Below the pieces are notes generated by a model. It made no database searches. It saw only the letters and a list, made by a program, of their open reading frames with translations, and was not told the origin of the DNA. From SKKY01 sp965228015 (GTDB taxonomy: Bacteria > Bacillota > Peptococcia > Peptococcales > SKKY01): a stretch of DNA of 64,000 bases. The stretch spans positions 1,054,001-1,118,000 of the forward strand of contig OZ245787.1 in assembly GCA_965228015.1 (NCBI GenBank), read 5' to 3'. Each line of letters opens with the position of its first letter. Positions within the stretch are counted from its first letter, which is position 1. Positions 1-8,627 of the stretch are shown here, one piece after another. The position numbers were made by a program, and so were the translations under genes.

Positions 1-479
1 ACATCCATTCCGCAATCAAGTTTTGTACTTGTTTCATGTAAAGGACCTGCCCCAAAGTAATCTATTTGAGATATATCCGCGTTTTTCACATAATCTATTA
101 AGTCGTGAGTTCTTGCAGAAAGGCCGATAATTGAATCTTCCCCTAAATATTTTCTGCACACAGATACTGGAATATCAGTTTGACCAACATGAATTCCATC
201 TACTTTTACTCCCATTTCTTTTACAGCAAGAACTACATCCAGACGATCATTAACTAATAAAGTCACTGAATCTGACTTGCCTAACTCTGAAATTACCTTT
301 TCAGCTTTTACTGTAAGATTAATAAGTTCAAGTGCAGAGGCCGTCTTGGAGCGTATTTGAACACAAGTAAATCCCGCATCAACTGCTTTCTTAATTACTT
401 CCGCTACTGAATGACCTTTTGTATTTTCCGGGCCAATAACAAGATATGAGGATATATCCAGCTTATTTCTCATACTCAT
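1..479 (-). CDS. thiE: Thiamine-phosphate synthase ThiE, C-terminus cut by window edge
   Basis: Joins the pyrimidine (HMP-PP) and thiazole (HET-P) moieties into thiamine phosphate in the cytosol. About 160 N-terminal residues are visible, beginning MSMRNKLDISSYLVIGP; the frame stays open to the window edge. Family motifs seen are LVNDRLD, VDGIHVGQTD and FGAGPLHETSTK, which form the substrate and phosphate-binding rim. The ATG overlaps the stop of the preceding gene in an ATGA arrangement, so the two are translationally coupled. It is the third gene of the operon that begins with the TPP riboswitch and thiM. The frame is intact as far as it can be seen. Confidence 0.93.
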   Translation of the reverse strand, partial: MSMRNKLDISSYLVIGPENTKGHSVAEVIKKAVDAGFTCVQIRSKTASALELINLTVKAEKVISELGKSDSVTLLVNDRLDVVLAVKEMGVKVDGIHVGQTDIPVSVCRKYLGEDSIIGLSARTHDLIDYVKNADISQIDYFGAGPLHETSTKLDCGMD

Positions 480-781
480 TTTTGGCCTCCTAAAATTTCA
501 TCTATTTTTTTAACTTTTTCATTCATCATATTTGTAAAGCCAGGGCGGATATCTGCTTTAAGTACAACTTCGGTTCGGATTCCCTTATTTACCAGAACAA
601 AAGTTGCATCTTTAACTACTTTCATTACTTCATCCCATTCACCTTCAATTTCTGTAAACATTGATGTAGTTTTATATGGAAGCCCTGAATCTCTTATTAC
701 TTTAACTACTTCTCCCACTTCTTTTGCCAATTCATCCCCAACACCAAAGGGTGCTATTGCTACTGCTATTAAAGTGTTCAT
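476..781 (-). CDS. Thiamine-binding protein, YkoF/MTH1187 family
   Basis: Small cytosolic ferredoxin-fold protein of 101 residues, the usual length for the MTH1187/YkoF (DUF77) family. Members bind thiamine or its pyrimidine part. Family signatures seen are IAVAIAPFG at the N-terminus, the central YKTTSMFTEIEGEWDEVM, and the C-terminal KADIRPG. A GGAGG ribosome-binding site stands 8 nt before the ATG. It lies between thiM and thiE under a TPP riboswitch, which supports a role in handling thiamine or its precursors. The exact ligand cannot be read from the sequence. Confidence 0.85.
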   Translation of the reverse strand: MNTLIAVAIAPFGVGDELAKEVGEVVKVIRDSGLPYKTTSMFTEIEGEWDEVMKVVKDATFVLVNKGIRTEVVLKADIRPGFTNMMNEKVKKIDEILGGQK

Positions 782-784
782 AAA

Positions 785-1620
785 TTATACCTCCTCTATT
801 TCAAATGGATTGTTTGCTATATCCTCACCTGTTGCTTTATATAGTTCATCTAAAAAATGTGCCTGAAAACTTCCTGGAGCATTTGTTTTTTCTGCGGCCC
901 TTTTCCCTGCCAAATTATATACACCTGTTCCAGTTAAAGCCGCAATAAATGGAGATGATGCAGTAAAATAAACTACTATTACTTCTCCAAGGGAGCAGCC
1001 TGATCCTGTAATTTTTTCCATAAAATGAGATCCACCATGGGAATAGGCCAAAATTTTTCCATCTGTAACTAAATCGGTTTCTCCGGAAACTGCCACTGCT
1101 CCACCAGTCCATTTTGCCAGAGCGACAGCTGCACCTTTAGCTTTAAAAACTTCATCTGTGGAATCCACACCTCTAACCTTTGATTCTCCACTGCTACCTT
1201 CCAGACCCCACAAGCCTGCCAGAGCAATTATCTCAGAAGCATTGCCACGTATAACACTTGGCTTGTATTCTTTGAAATTCAGCAACAACTTAGTCCTTAA
1301 AGATCCTATTCCTATCGCCACAGGATCCAACACCCAGGGTTTTTGATTGTAAAAAGTGCCTTGGCTGTTAAGGGCAATGTTTCTTCATAGATCGGGAAAA
1401 GAGTGCCAACATTAATATATGTTGCACCACCAGCAAGTGCCAGGAATTCTTCTTCATCAGGAAGGTAGACCATTGCAGCAGAGCCCCCTGCAGCAAGCTG
1501 AGCATTTGCAACAAAATTAATTGTTACTGTATTGGTAATGGACCCTGCCATAGGATTTGTCTCTTTTACTATTTTTACTGTTTCAATAATTTGCTTTTTT
1601 ATATTCTCATGGTTTAACAT
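785..1620 (-). pseudogene. thiM: Hydroxyethylthiazole kinase ThiM, single-base frameshift
   Basis: ThiM phosphorylates 4-methyl-5-hydroxyethylthiazole in thiamine salvage. The first frame (1620 down to about 1340) encodes MLNHENIKKQ through TAKALFTIK, with family features NPMAGSITNTVTINF and the INVGTL strand. The second frame (down to 785) resumes as KPWVLDPVAIGIG and contains the catalytic loop ITGSGCSLG with its cysteine. The break falls in a run of five A (minus strand) at 1340-1344; six A would restore the family sequence. A GAGGGAG ribosome-binding site precedes the ATG. It is either a real recent frameshift or a homopolymer sequencing error. Apart from this one base the gene looks complete. 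Confidence 0.9.
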
Positions 1621-1657
1621 TTATCAATCTCCCTCTCAATATATTTTTATACAAAAA

Positions 1658-1684
1658 AATGCCCGCTGAATTAGGCAGGCATTT
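1658..1684 (-). terminator. Intrinsic terminator of the TPP riboswitch
   Basis: On the minus strand the aptamer is followed by a hairpin (AAATGCCTGC / GCGGGCATTT with an ATTCA-containing loop) and a run of seven T. The position between aptamer and thiM ribosome-binding site is that of a transcription-terminating expression platform. Confidence 0.8.
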
Positions 1685-1698
1685 GCTTTAAATTATAT

Positions 1699-1775
1699 GC
1701 TCCCTACGCCAGTATTAACTAACAGGTTCTAAGGGTCAGGTTTTACCTTCTCAACTCTTTTGAGTCCCCCCGCAT
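1699..1775 (-). promoter_or_regulatory. TPP riboswitch (THI box)
   Basis: Read on the minus strand it contains the conserved THI-box elements in order: GGGGGGACTC, GTTGAGA (the CUGAGA element, here UUGAGA), ACCTGACCC, TTAGAACCTG, GTTAATACTGGCGTAGGGA. The ACCC...GAACCTG and GGCGTAGGGA segments are near-consensus. It should switch off the thiM-ykoF-thiE operon when thiamine pyrophosphate is abundant, through the terminator immediately downstream. Confidence 0.93.
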
Positions 1776-1826
1776 TACTTTTTATTTTATTATACATTAA
1801 TTATTGAACAATTGAATAATATAATC

Positions 1827-2105
1827 TTATCTTTCATTTATTATTCTAACAACTTTTACTTTATCATTTTCCACCCTATAGAAAACATAATTTTTTTCTA
1901 TAAATATATACCGGTAATCTGTTGAAACATCTATTAAGTTCCCAAGGTTTACTCCTGAAAAAGGAAAAAGTTCCAATACTTTTATATCTTTTATTATTTT
2001 TCTTAAAACTTTTAATGCCGTATCCGTTCCGTTGTTTAATGATATTTTTTCTTTTATGCTTTCAAGATCATCTAGCGCCATAATTGAATACTCTATTTTT
2101 TGCAT
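1827..2105 (-). CDS. RelE/ParE-type toxin
   Basis: A 92-residue protein resembling the ParE/RelE superfamily: N-terminal MQKIEYSIMALDDLESIKEKIS, a LFPFSGVNLG loop, and the C-terminal YRYIFIEKNYVFYRVENDKVKVVRII strand pattern. Toxins of this fold either cleave mRNA at the ribosome or poison gyrase; which applies is not visible. Its ATG overlaps the stop of the antitoxin gene by one base (TAATG), the usual antitoxin-first arrangement. The frame is intact. Confidence 0.8.
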   Translation of the reverse strand: MQKIEYSIMALDDLESIKEKISLNNGTDTALKVLRKIIKDIKVLELFPFSGVNLGNLIDVSTDYRYIFIEKNYVFYRVENDKVKVVRIINER

Positions 2106-2353
2106 TATAAAATTCCAAGCCTATTCTCAATATCGCTTTCTGAAAGCCAGCCTTCTTCTCTGGAGGTTTTTTCTCCTTCTTCTAATTTTGCAAGTAATTT
2201 AATTGTAGATCTAAGTTTATCCAATTCATTAACTTTTATAATTGCATATTCTCCACGCCCATTACGAGTCAAATATACAGGACTATTCTCTCTTACCTCA
2301 TTTAATACTTCTGTATAATTTCTTAAATCTGAAATAGGTTTAATGTTTGGCAT
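2105..2353 (-). CDS. Phd/YefM-type antitoxin
   Basis: An 82-residue protein starting MPNIKPISDLRNYTEVLNEV, with PVYLTRNGRGEYAIIKVNEL, the signature of the Phd/YefM DNA-binding antitoxin fold. The acidic C-terminus (from about residue 55) would wrap the toxin. An AGGAG site 9 nt upstream selects the ATG at 2353 over an in-frame TTG at 2362 that abuts the ribosome-binding site. It precedes the toxin gene and probably autorepresses the pair. Confidence 0.83.
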   Translation of the reverse strand: MPNIKPISDLRNYTEVLNEVRENSPVYLTRNGRGEYAIIKVNELDKLRSTIKLLAKLEEGEKTSREEGWLSESDIENRLGIL

Positions 2354-2418
2354 GTTAATCAACTCCTATAAGATGATTATAATTAACCTAAAGGAAAAAT
2401 ACAATACAAATTTACACG

Positions 2419-3126
2419 TTAATTTACAGCATAGGAAAAAGCGAAGTTAAAGTTTTCTATTTTATACCAGGTAAATTTCTCACCCTTAGTAACCCAGGTA
2501 ACATCAATTTTACTTGGTATTTTTATGCCATCCACCCCAACTATTTCTTTTATTTCACCAATACAAGGAATTTTTTCGGCATCAGTTGAATTATCTTTAT
2601 AACGCAGACTTTCTGCTTTCAATAGATTTCCTTCTAAATCAAAATGAAAAGTCCCATTAGCTTCAAGGTTTTTATATTTTATATTACAAAAAACACTTTC
2701 ATTATTAATGCTTTCCCATTCTACATAGTCTTCCAAAGCTGCTGTTGGATACCAAGGCAACTCCAGTAAAAAACGACTCAAAGAAGATTCATTAGTTTTT
2801 TTATTATCTTTAACATTTACTATTGGAATTAAAGAGAATAGAGTCATTTTTAGTTTCCCTTTTCCCATACGAAAAATATCCTCTCCATATACATTAATCA
2901 GGGGAACAATAGGTACTTTTACATTCCATTTAAATTCTGGTTCATCTACTCTTATATATTGAGTGGCTTCTGAAGAATACCATTTATTTTGCTTTGGGTT
3001 TAATTTCATTTTCCCATTTTGAGATAAACTTACACTTTTAATTCTTTTTTTGCCTAAAACTCCAGTGCTTATAGGCCATTTCTTAACCGGCTCTGGTAGA
3101 TTTTCTAAATCTTTCTCGGTAATCAT
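2419..3126 (-). CDS. Hypothetical protein, DUF6544-like
   Basis: A 235-residue soluble-looking protein. It starts at the ATG of MITEKDLENLPEPVKKW, which has an AGGA site 8 nt upstream; a longer in-frame start at 3156 lacks one. Residues LPEPVKKW...TGVLG, YSSEATQYIRVDEPEFKW, a GKGKLKM...LIPIV segment and ELPWYPTAALEDYVEW resemble proteins annotated DUF6544 (formerly DUF6920). Function is unknown, and no signal peptide or catalytic motif is visible. It lies between the toxin-antitoxin pair and a decayed membrane protein gene. Confidence 0.6.
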   Translation of the reverse strand: MITEKDLENLPEPVKKWPISTGVLGKKRIKSVSLSQNGKMKLNPKQNKWYSSEATQYIRVDEPEFKWNVKVPIVPLINVYGEDIFRMGKGKLKMTLFSLIPIVNVKDNKKTNESSLSRFLLELPWYPTAALEDYVEWESINNESVFCNIKYKNLEANGTFHFDLEGNLLKAESLRYKDNSTDAEKIPCIGEIKEIVGVDGIKIPSKIDVTWVTKGEKFTWYKIENFNFAFSYAVN

Positions 3127-3199
3127 TAATAATTCCTTTCTTTTATAAAAGTACAAACATATAGATATTTATTGTTGTAAATAAATCAAGACTCATATA

Positions 3200-4060
3200 T
3201 TAGCTCCATATCCGATGAATAAATACGCTTTTTTCACGATAGGGTTCTCTTTGGGCTCTTTCACCTGCTGCGTAGTGGTCTAGGTCATATTCATGAATAA
3301 ATCCAAAATTATCTTTTGCTACAACATAAGTTGTTAAAATCTCTCCCTTTTCCAGGGAAATCTTTTCTTCTAACTTAAGAGAAAAACTTGAATCATTATT
3401 TTTATCCATTTCTTTTAATAAATACTCTGTATCATTAATTTTTACAACATAATTCAATTCTTTAAAATAAAAATCTTTATTCATTAATTTAAAGTCTAAA
3501 TCAATATCTCCATTTATTTTATACATACTTCCACTGTAAGAGGTACTTCCAGAAAATCTTGGGAAACTGGCAACCGGAAAAATTTGTTCAGTTATATTCC
3601 CTAATCTTAATCCCCGATTATCTTCAAGCTGTTTAACTTCGTTTGTTTCAACAATAACTGTTGGGAAAACTTCCGCAAAAATATCTACATTTTTTATCCC
3701 TGTATAGGTATTTCCGTCTTTTTCAAGAGAAATAATATCTCCATTAAAATCCAGGAACACTTTCGTGGCCGCACTAACTTCTTTAGGTATAACAGAAAAA
3801 GTAACCGGTACTCCTAAGCTATTTACATCAAGATTACCAATATGAAAAACTGCGGTTTTAATTATACTGTTCTATTCAATTAATTTAATATCAACATTTT
3901 GATAAATTGAATTAATTTAATTCCCTAATTGATTTTCTAAAGAAAATACTTTTAATCTACTATTTTCAATCTCCCTTTCTTGAGAAGATATTCTATATAA
4001 AGAATACATTTGCATTGCTAATAATACCACCATAATAATAACTAACTTGTCTCTCTTCAT
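3200..4060 (-). pseudogene. Membrane-anchored hypothetical protein with two in-frame stops
   Basis: A single reading frame runs from ATG 4060 (preceded by GGAGG at 6 nt) to the stop at 3200 but is interrupted by TAA at 3917-3919 and TAG at 3872-3874. The N-terminus MKRDKLVIIMVVLLAMQMYSLY is a signal-anchor helix, followed by a charged helical stretch and, after the two stops, a beta-rich extracytoplasmic region (for example PVTFSVIPKEVSAATKVFLD). There is no frameshift between the segments, so only two substitutions separate it from an intact gene of about 286 codons. I do not recognise the family. Confidence 0.6.
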
Positions 4061-4122
4061 GATGCCTCCAATAATTTAAAAATTTTACACTTTTATTGTT
4101 CTGAAATAACATAAACTTTGTT

Positions 4123-5623
4123 TCAACTATCTTTTTTGGCTAAATATAATGCTCGATCTATTTTTTCAATAATCTGATCAATGTTTTCTCCATCATTTCT
4201 TTGAGTGCAACCCAAACTTATGGTAATTTCAATATCCTTTATAAAATTATGCTTTGCTGTCTCCAATCGAATTTCCTCAACAATCCTGCATCCTTCTTCT
4301 ATGCTGGTATCAGGAAACATAAATATAAATTCATCTCCACCATAACGAGCCAAGATATCACTTCTTCTTAGCTTTGCATTAACGACAGATACTAATTCTT
4401 GTAACATTTGATCTCCTACAACATGTCCATAGGTGTCATTTATATTTTTAAAAAAATCCACGTCCAAAAAAGCAAAAGAAATAGATCTTTCTTTTTTTTC
4501 ACTCTTTTCTAATTCATCTTCTACCAACTCAAAAAAGCATATCGATTATACGTTTTGGTTAAGGGATCATGAAGAGCCTGGAAATACATTTTTTTCTGAC
4601 GATTTCTCATAAAAAAGATGAAGATAAAGATTAAGAAATACAACAAGCAAACCAATAAAAAATTTATATTTTTGGACGTCGATAATATTTGAACTTGATC
4701 ATCCTTTACGATAGAAATTAAATAAGCTACAGGCTCATCTTCTATATTTTTTATAGAGATAAAATGTACCATATAATCTAATTCATTCTGCTCCATAAAA
4801 AACTAAAAGAATCTTTATTCTCTATATAATCTTTGAACTTATTTTTAAATTGTTTATTAAAATTGTCATCTTCTGATATTTCTCTATAAAAATCATTTTC
4901 CATTAAAAATGATAGGATATCATCTTCCACTAAATAATCGTCAGAAGTAATACTAGGAAAATACCTAGAACGTTCCTCTTTAAAAACATTGTTATTAATC
5001 CGGTCTTTTTCTAGGATAAAAGAAAACATTCTATCTGAATAAAGATCCTGTAACACCTTTAACACACTTGCCATTGAAACGGAAACTTCCACACTTCCTA
5101 TATGTTCTTCTTGGTAGTTTAATGGATAGACAAACCGATAACCATTAAAAATTCTTCCTCCCTCAAAGCCAGAAATGTAACTTTTTTCCTCGTTGGCAAT
5201 CCTTATGGATGCTCTTACATCCATTAAGTTATCTCCATATTTTAAAGGATTATTAAAACGCAAAAAACTCTCTCCGTCGGGAAGATGAAATTGTATTTGC
5301 CTAAAATCATATTCTTTAGATATATCATAATATTCTTTTAATCCAACGTATAATTCTTCTCTTATATTTTCTTTTACAACATCAGATGCATCTAGATAAT
5401 TGACTTCATGCATTTTCTCTAAAATTTTTTCATCATTAATAATTGCTTTAAATATAAAGTTCGAGAAATTTTCATATGATTTTATGGTGTTTTGCTGAGC
5501 ACTAATAAAAATTTTATTTTGATAATCTATGTATTCATTGACATTCTTTTTGTATGAATTCAAAAAAATCCAATCATAAGCACAGCAATAATAGTAAGGA
5601 AAATAATGGAAATGATGATGCTT
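4123..5623 (-). pseudogene. Membrane sensor diguanylate cyclase (dCache-GGDEF), frameshifted and 5'-truncated
   Basis: A decayed c-di-GMP synthase. In order: an N-terminal transmembrane helix (SIIISIIFLTIIAVLMIGFF), an extracellular dCache_3-like sensor with QFHLPDGESFLRF and SYISGFEGGRIFNGYRFVYPL, a second helix (NFLLVCLLYFLIFIFIFF), then a GGDEF domain with HDPLTKTYNR, RRSD (inhibitory I-site) and YGGDEFIFMF. Three frameshifts, near 5565, 4790 and 4535, each correspond to one missing T in a run of about six T on the coding strand. The 5' end abuts the IS copy at 5624, so no start remains. All active-site residues still visible are canonical. Confidence 0.83.
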
Positions 5624-5662
5624 GTAATGGTCAAGCATCTTTGTAACACTAAGTACGAAAAA

Positions 5663-6520
5663 TCAGTTTATATTTCGTGCTTCAAATGGAGTCAGCCCTC
5701 CATTGTATGAATGAGGTCGAATGTGGTTGTACCACACATAAACATATTTATTGATAGCTTCATCTAATTGTAGGTCGGTTTCAAATTTTTGGTGGTAAAT
5801 AAGCTCTGACTTAAGTGATTTATAAAATCTCTCCATTGGAGCGTTATTATATGGGCAACCTGTTTTACTCATGCTTTGCCTTATTCCTTGGCTTTTGCAG
5901 TACTCTACGAAAGCCCATGAGGTGAACTGTACCCCCTGATCTGAATGTAAGACTAACCCTTCATCTGGACTCTCTCTTTCGAGAGCTTTAGACAAGGCTT
6001 CTATTGCCAGATCTGAGTTGATTCATTTTGAGTTAACCGTTGCTATTGCTTCCCTTTTTGCTAAATCTATAATAGTACAATTATAACGCATTTTACCGTT
6101 TGTTAATCTTATATAGGTGAAATCAGTACACCATACTTTATTTCTTTCTGTGACAGAGAAATTTTGATTAAGAATATTGGGAAATACTTTGTTCTTTTTA
6201 CCTTTTACATATTTGGGCCTTTTTCTTACAGTGATTGCATGCAGGTTTAATTCCTTGTTCATATACTTATGTGTTGTTGTCTTACTAATAAATATATTTT
6301 GCCTTGCAAGAAAAGCGACCATCCACCTATGGCCGATAATGCGTCCATTATTGTAATAAATACTTTTTATGTTTTCTTGAACTTTAGCCTTTCCCTCACG
6401 ATACGTGGATTTTCTGTTCTTTAAGTAATTGTAGTACACATTCGGAGAGAGGTTGAACTTGCGGCATAACCAGCACAATCCAAACTCAAGTTTATAGGCA
6501 TCAATGAACCAATATACCAC
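5663..6520 (-). pseudogene. IS3-family transposase OrfB with in-frame TGA (copy 1)
   Basis: DDE integrase of the IS3 family. The HTH_21-like N-terminal part (WLCRKFNLSPNVYYNYLKNR) is followed by the rve core with WCTDFTYI (first Asp), LHSDQGVQFTS (second Asp) and NAPMERFYKSLKSEL (Glu), ending GLTPFEARN. The frame from GTG/ATG near 6520 continues without shift to 5663 but contains TGA after ATVNSK, splitting it into 165- and 110-residue pieces. The same TGA is present in copy 2. Confidence 0.88.
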
Positions 6521-6575
6521 TAATCGATTTCCTTTGCGAAGAATGCCGCTGCTTTTTTAGGAAGTCATTTTCCTT

Positions 6576-6803
6576 TTAAAGTTCCATAAGCTTCTTGTTA
6601 AGCGCTCTATATTCCTCTGGTGATATTGCATTTTCTTTATTTTGTGGTTTTGTGTAATGACATTCTTCGCTGTATTTTTTTATCCATCCGGACATTGTTG
6701 ATTTTGATACACCGTAGGTTGCAAAAAGATCACCAAGGCTTTTGCCTTTTAGATATTCACGTACAACCTCCTTCTTGAATTCTAAATCGTAATGTTTGCT
6801 CAT
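6576..6803 (-). pseudogene. IS3-family transposase OrfA, truncated by TAA (copy 1)
   Basis: The helix-turn-helix DNA-binding subunit begins MSKHYDLEFKKEVVREYLKG and contains LGDLFATYGVSKSTMSGWIKKY. It stops at KKLMEL-TAA; beyond the stop the coiled-coil continues KENDFLKK, and one base away in frame as AAAFFAKEID, the usual OrfA terminus. So it carries a nonsense codon and the loss of one A in a poly-A run. AGGAGG lies upstream of the ATG. Confidence 0.85.
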
Positions 6804-6876
6804 TTTGTAATCCTCCTAGTTCGGGTTTATTGTATATTATCCGTACTAGGTGTTACAACAAGACTATACCATTACA

Positions 6877-7093
6877 CTTCATCATCCGTAAAATCCTTTG
6901 GTTCAAGCAATTGGTTCCAGTAAAACTGCCACTGACCATCCAATGATATAACGTCTTGATTATTAAGATTCTCTTTTACGTCCAAGATGCCATTAACGAC
7001 ATGTTCGTTTCTGGTGATTGACATGTAGTATAATGCGATTATAAAAGTAACAATCACAAGTGCGATAACAACTAAAAATCTTAAGTTCTTCAT
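6877..7093 (-). pseudogene. N-terminal fragment of a 7TMR-DISM-type membrane receptor
   Basis: From ATG 7093 (weak GGAAG/AGG site) the frame reads MKNLRFLVVIALVIVTFIIA, one membrane helix, then an extracytoplasmic stretch ending ISLDGQWQFYWNQLLEPKDF, the characteristic opening of 7TMR-DISM extracellular domains found on histidine kinases and GGDEF proteins. It stops where the IS begins (6876). The sequence beyond the IS belongs to a different sensor, so the seven-helix and output parts are missing. Confidence 0.7.
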
Positions 7094-7205
7094 AATATGC
7101 CTACTTCCAAACAAATCTTGCTGATATATTTGTATGTCATCTATATTTTGCCCCATTTTCAGGCCTCAAAATCGCTCCCAAACAACAACATCTTGTGGTC
7201 AAACT

Positions 7206-8567
7206 CTACTTTTTCGTGTTCGAACCACTATTTGTCATCAGAATTATCGCTTCTACGTGACTAGTGCCACTAAACATATCTACTCCAACGATTTTTTCTA
7301 CTTTGTAGTTTCCTTCTTCTGCTAATATTTTAAGATCTCTTCCCAAGGTTCCTGGGTTACAGGAGATATATACAATTCTTGGAATTTTCTTTTCTATTAT
7401 TACATCCAAAACTTCTTTTTTGCTTCCGCCTCTTGGTGGGTCAAGTGCTATTGCATCTGGGTTTACTTCCAGGTTTGGCAGTACTTCTTCCACTTTTCCT
7501 GTTAAGAACTCAATATTATTAATTTTATTAATTTCTGCTGCTGCTTTTCCTTCTTTTTCTGAGCCTTCGTAATCATTAATACTTATTACTTTTCCTGCTT
7601 TTTCTGCTATAAAACTTCCAATTGTTCCAATACCCCCAAAGGCATCAACAATTGTTTCTTCTTTTTCTGGGTTCAAGTATTCCATTGCTTTTTTGTATAA
7701 CTTTTCTGTCTGAGTTTTATTGATTTGGAAAAAAGTCGCTGGATAAATTTGGAATTTGTACTTACTGATATTATCTGTAATATATTCTTTTTCTTTTAAG
7801 TGGATATTTTTCTTTCCAAGTACTTCGTGGTTTCTACCGGGATTTAAATTCTGATAAATTGATATTGCTTCTGGTATTTCATCAGATATTTTTCCAACAA
7901 ACTTTTTGCTTAATTTTTTAGATTCTGCAGTTACAAAAACCAGCATAATTTCATCAGTTTTACGGTTTTCCCTAATCATTATATTTTTAAGATTACCCTG
8001 GCCTGTTCTTCTATGATAAATGGTTATATCTTTACCTTCATTACTTAAAATTGTTCCTATTTTTTCTAGTATTTTATTTACCTCCTCAGAATATAAGACG
8101 CTTTCTTTACTTACCACAAAATTATGGCTTCCTTCTTCGAAGAAACCAAAGCTTATTTTTCCATCTTTATTTCTTTGAACCCGGAAATGTCTTTTGTTTC
8201 TGTATCTTTCAGGCTTATCAGATGAAATTATTGTTTCCCTTTGAGCATCTTCTATCCCTGGAACCATTCTTAAAGCATTGGTTATTATCTCTTCCTCAAT
8301 TTCAAGCTGATGCTCGTAGCCAACATGGGCAAGATTACATCCATCCATTTTTTCAAAGTCAGACTCCACTCTGAAAGGAGATTTTTCAATAATATTGATG
8401 ATTTTTCCCCGAGCAAAATTTTTCTTAACTTCCGTTATTTCAATTTCCAGTTTCTCGTTTTTTATACCTTTTTCTGTAAAAACAACTAAATCACCAATTC
8501 TTGCAACTCCCTGGCCCTCATGGGTATAACCAGTAATTTCAACTACATGATTTTCTCCAACGTTCAT
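7206..8567 (-). CDS. rlmD: 23S rRNA (uracil-5-)-methyltransferase RlmD/RumA family
   Basis: SAM-dependent m5U methyltransferase of 453 residues, the usual length. An N-terminal TRAM RNA-binding domain (GYTHEGQGVARI, residues 11-22) precedes the catalytic domain with VDAFGGIGTIGSFIAEKAG (SAM site), AIALDPPRGGSKKEVLD and the nucleophile loop YISCNPGTLGRDL; the glutamate near the C-terminus is in SHVEAI. GGAGG lies upstream of the ATG. The protein could methylate U1939 or another site of 23S rRNA, or tRNA; Firmicutes carry several paralogues. Frame intact. Confidence 0.88.
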   Translation of the reverse strand: MNVGENHVVEITGYTHEGQGVARIGDLVVFTEKGIKNEKLEIEITEVKKNFARGKIINIIEKSPFRVESDFEKMDGCNLAHVGYEHQLEIEEEIITNALRMVPGIEDAQRETIISSDKPERYRNKRHFRVQRNKDGKISFGFFEEGSHNFVVSKESVLYSEEVNKILEKIGTILSNEGKDITIYHRRTGQGNLKNIMIRENRKTDEIMLVFVTAESKKLSKKFVGKISDEIPEAISIYQNLNPGRNHEVLGKKNIHLKEKEYITDNISKYKFQIYPATFFQINKTQTEKLYKKAMEYLNPEKEETIVDAFGGIGTIGSFIAEKAGKVISINDYEGSEKEGKAAAEINKINNIEFLTGKVEEVLPNLEVNPDAIALDPPRGGSKKEVLDVIIEKKIPRIVYISCNPGTLGRDLKILAEEGNYKVEKIVGVDMFSGTSHVEAIILMTNSGSNTKK

Positions 8568-8588
8568 ATTATTTCCTCCATTTTAAAA

Positions 8589-8618
8589 GAGGGAACATGC
8601 ATCCTGTCATGTTCCCTC
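8589..8618 (-). terminator. Intrinsic terminator hairpin upstream of rlmD
   Basis: Perfect 11-bp stem GAGGGAACATG / CATGTTCCCTC with an 8-nt loop, followed on the minus strand by TTTTAAAA. It closes the gatB-CPBP-amidohydrolase-like transcription unit, or attenuates into rlmD. Confidence 0.7.
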
Positions 8619-8627
8619 TCAAAGTTT

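Larger units (their letters stand above)
5624..6876 (-). mobile_element. IS3-family insertion sequence, copy 1 (1253 bp)
   Basis: Ends, read in the element's own orientation, are TGTAATGGTATAG and GCTTGACCATTAC. They are imperfect inverted repeats of about 35 bp sharing GTAATGGT, TGTAACAC and AGTACGG. A 3-bp duplication AAG (CTT on plus, 5621-5623 and 6877-6879) flanks it. It encodes OrfA and a DDE OrfB, both damaged. A copy of identical length lies at 59680-60932 in opposite orientation; comparing the encoded proteins shows one difference (His4 in OrfA here, Arg4 there). Confidence 0.9.

Noticed and set aside
1312..1346. Programmed -1 ribosomal frameshift in thiM
   Set aside because: The site (C AAA AAC) does not match a standard X XXY YYZ slippery heptamer and ThiM is not known to use frameshifting. 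A lost base is simpler.
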